A DNA stretch of 64,000 bases from contig NC_134682.1 in the NCBI RefSeq assembly GCF_024713945.1, forward strand, positions 310,001 to 374,000. The letters are read 5' to 3'. The notes below the pieces were generated by a model that was given only the letters and a program-made list of their open reading frames with translations, did not search any database and was not told the origin of the DNA. The position numbers and the translations under genes are program-made. This document shows positions 62,940 to 64,000 of the stretch, one piece after another. The DNA comes from Dermatophagoides farinae. Taxonomy: Eukaryota > Arthropoda > Arachnida > Sarcoptiformes > Pyroglyphidae. Each line of letters opens with the position of its first letter. Position 1 is the stretch's first letter.

Positions 62940-64000
62940 ATAATAGCAACCCGATTTATTATTTTGGATAATATTGTTATTACCAAAAAAAAATGTTTAA
63001 CGTTTGCAGAATATTCTCATATCACTGAACAAACACGCACACACACACACACACCAGTAGAGAATCCAAATTCAAAGATGAAATTGTTTTCAGAAAAAAA
63101 ATTTTTGATGAAATTCTAAATGTGTTTGCATTTTATTGTGAAAATGGCTTTGCTTTTCGATTGTTTTTTTTTTGTTCGTCAGTCATTTTTGACTGAATAT
63201 TGAATTTTTTCTTTCTTTCCATGCAATTCATTCCCTTTATTCTTTGGGATGTTTTCAATTCTGTTTTGAATTTGATTAAATGTTTAAAATTGATTCAATG
63301 GAAAAAATATGTGGAAAGATGTCAAAAAGATATATATAAAAAGGTGGTGTTGTGATAGGGTTCATATTGATGAAAAAAATGGCAATTCTCGATCGTTTCT
63401 CTTCCATATTATTACCATCATCATCGATTCAAATCAATAACTTTTACTGACAGAATTCTATTTTCTGTGTGAAAATGATGAAATGAAATGCATATGACAT
63501 GTGTGTGTGTGTGTGTGTTTGTTTGTAATATTGTCCTGGATCGTTTATTCTGTTGAATCCAATAAAAGAAATTCTTTAGTGTCGATTTTATCAACAACAA
63601 TCCATTGAAAAAATGAGAATAAAATATTAAGCACTTCTTTTATTCGTACCATTTTGTATTACTAAAATTGCAATTTCCTTTCATTCTTTGTGGATTTTTT
63701 TTCACTGGATAATGCACGTATCAAAAAAAAAATTATGACGAGTTTTGTAATGAAAAATTTTTCACCCATCATATGCCGTTATTGTGTTAAATTTTGTTCA
63801 ACTTTTTATCATCACGTCAATTATTTGGCCCTGAAGTTCATATTCATACACACAAACACCGACATTTTTTTTCAAAATTGATAGTTTTCACTCACAAACA
63901 CATCAATTGAAAGAAGATTGAAACCCGATTTAAATGAATAAAACCCATCTGTCTTGTGTCTGTTGGCATCATTTTTGATGTTAGCCAGCCAACGAACGAT

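Larger units (their letters stand above)
49803..64000 (+). other. First coding intron of TEAD/scalloped (continues beyond window)
   Basis: 14.2 kb with no recognisable exon on either strand. It holds many short AT-rich frames, (GT)n at 53174-53202, a 73-base (GA)n at 62864-62936, a 17-bp perfect hairpin at 55032-55078 and (ATC)n/(GAT)n runs. A CCCGGG-containing GC-rich spot at about 50834-50844 is an exception to the AT bias. No tRNA, rRNA or transposase is recognisable. Likely to hold enhancers; none can be identified by eye. Confidence 0.7.

Noticed and set aside
49803-64000. Search for the second TEA-domain exon or other genes in the intron
   Set aside because: No frame on either strand matches the RNELIARY segment or any recognised protein; all frames are short and repeat-rich.
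1-64000. CRISPR arrays, bacterial operons, rRNA or transposase genes
   Set aside because: Direct repeats seen are microsatellites; coding genes are spliced eukaryotic ones and no transposase or reverse transcriptase motif was found.

Overview
This is an AT-rich, single-copy nuclear eukaryotic window. It has short spliceosomal introns (mostly 50-80 bp, GT..AG), many (ATC)n/(GAT)n and (CA)n microsatellites, and clear animal orthologues including the Hippo-pathway factor TEAD/Scalloped. Gene density, intron size and initiator-like TCAGT motifs suggest an arthropod. A small acariform mite (house-dust, scabies or storage-mite type) is my best inference, but no sequence here proves the species.

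Layout. Positions 1-31000 are compact. In order they hold: UBE4B (ubiquitin E4 ligase, minus, last exon off the left edge); a class II Rab11-FIP (Nuf/RAB11FIP3-4 type, plus); TSEN54 (tRNA-splicing endonuclease subunit, plus); an unrecognised Asn-rich ORF (minus); a very short KATNIP-like protein (plus); COX6B (minus); a small secreted protein (minus); a glycine-rich secreted protein (minus); TNPO3 (importer of SR splicing factors, plus); two nearly identical 457-residue multi-pass membrane proteins in tandem (plus, divergent chemoreceptor-like); and three tandem paralogues of a 10-cysteine type I membrane protein that I cannot assign to a family (minus). I rebuilt the exon structures by hand. 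Frames close exactly for UBE4B, the Rab11-FIP, KATNIP-like, COX6B, the small secreted protein and TNPO3.

Positions 31000-64000 contain one recognisable coding exon, at 49529-49802. It is the first coding exon of TEAD/scalloped and ends inside the TEA domain. About 19 kb upstream and more than 14 kb downstream hold no recognisable coding sequence, only simple repeats, poly-T/poly-A tracts, hairpins and candidate noncoding exons. This contrasts sharply with the left half and fits a developmental regulator with a large cis-regulatory domain.

The genes do not form one pathway. The most interesting accessory region is 23-31 kb. There a chemoreceptor-like gene duplicated with its flank from just 3' of TNPO3. 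Beside it, on the other strand, sits a fast-evolving family of cysteine-rich receptors whose three promoters share an almost identical block containing CCGACAGATGTCAGCAT.
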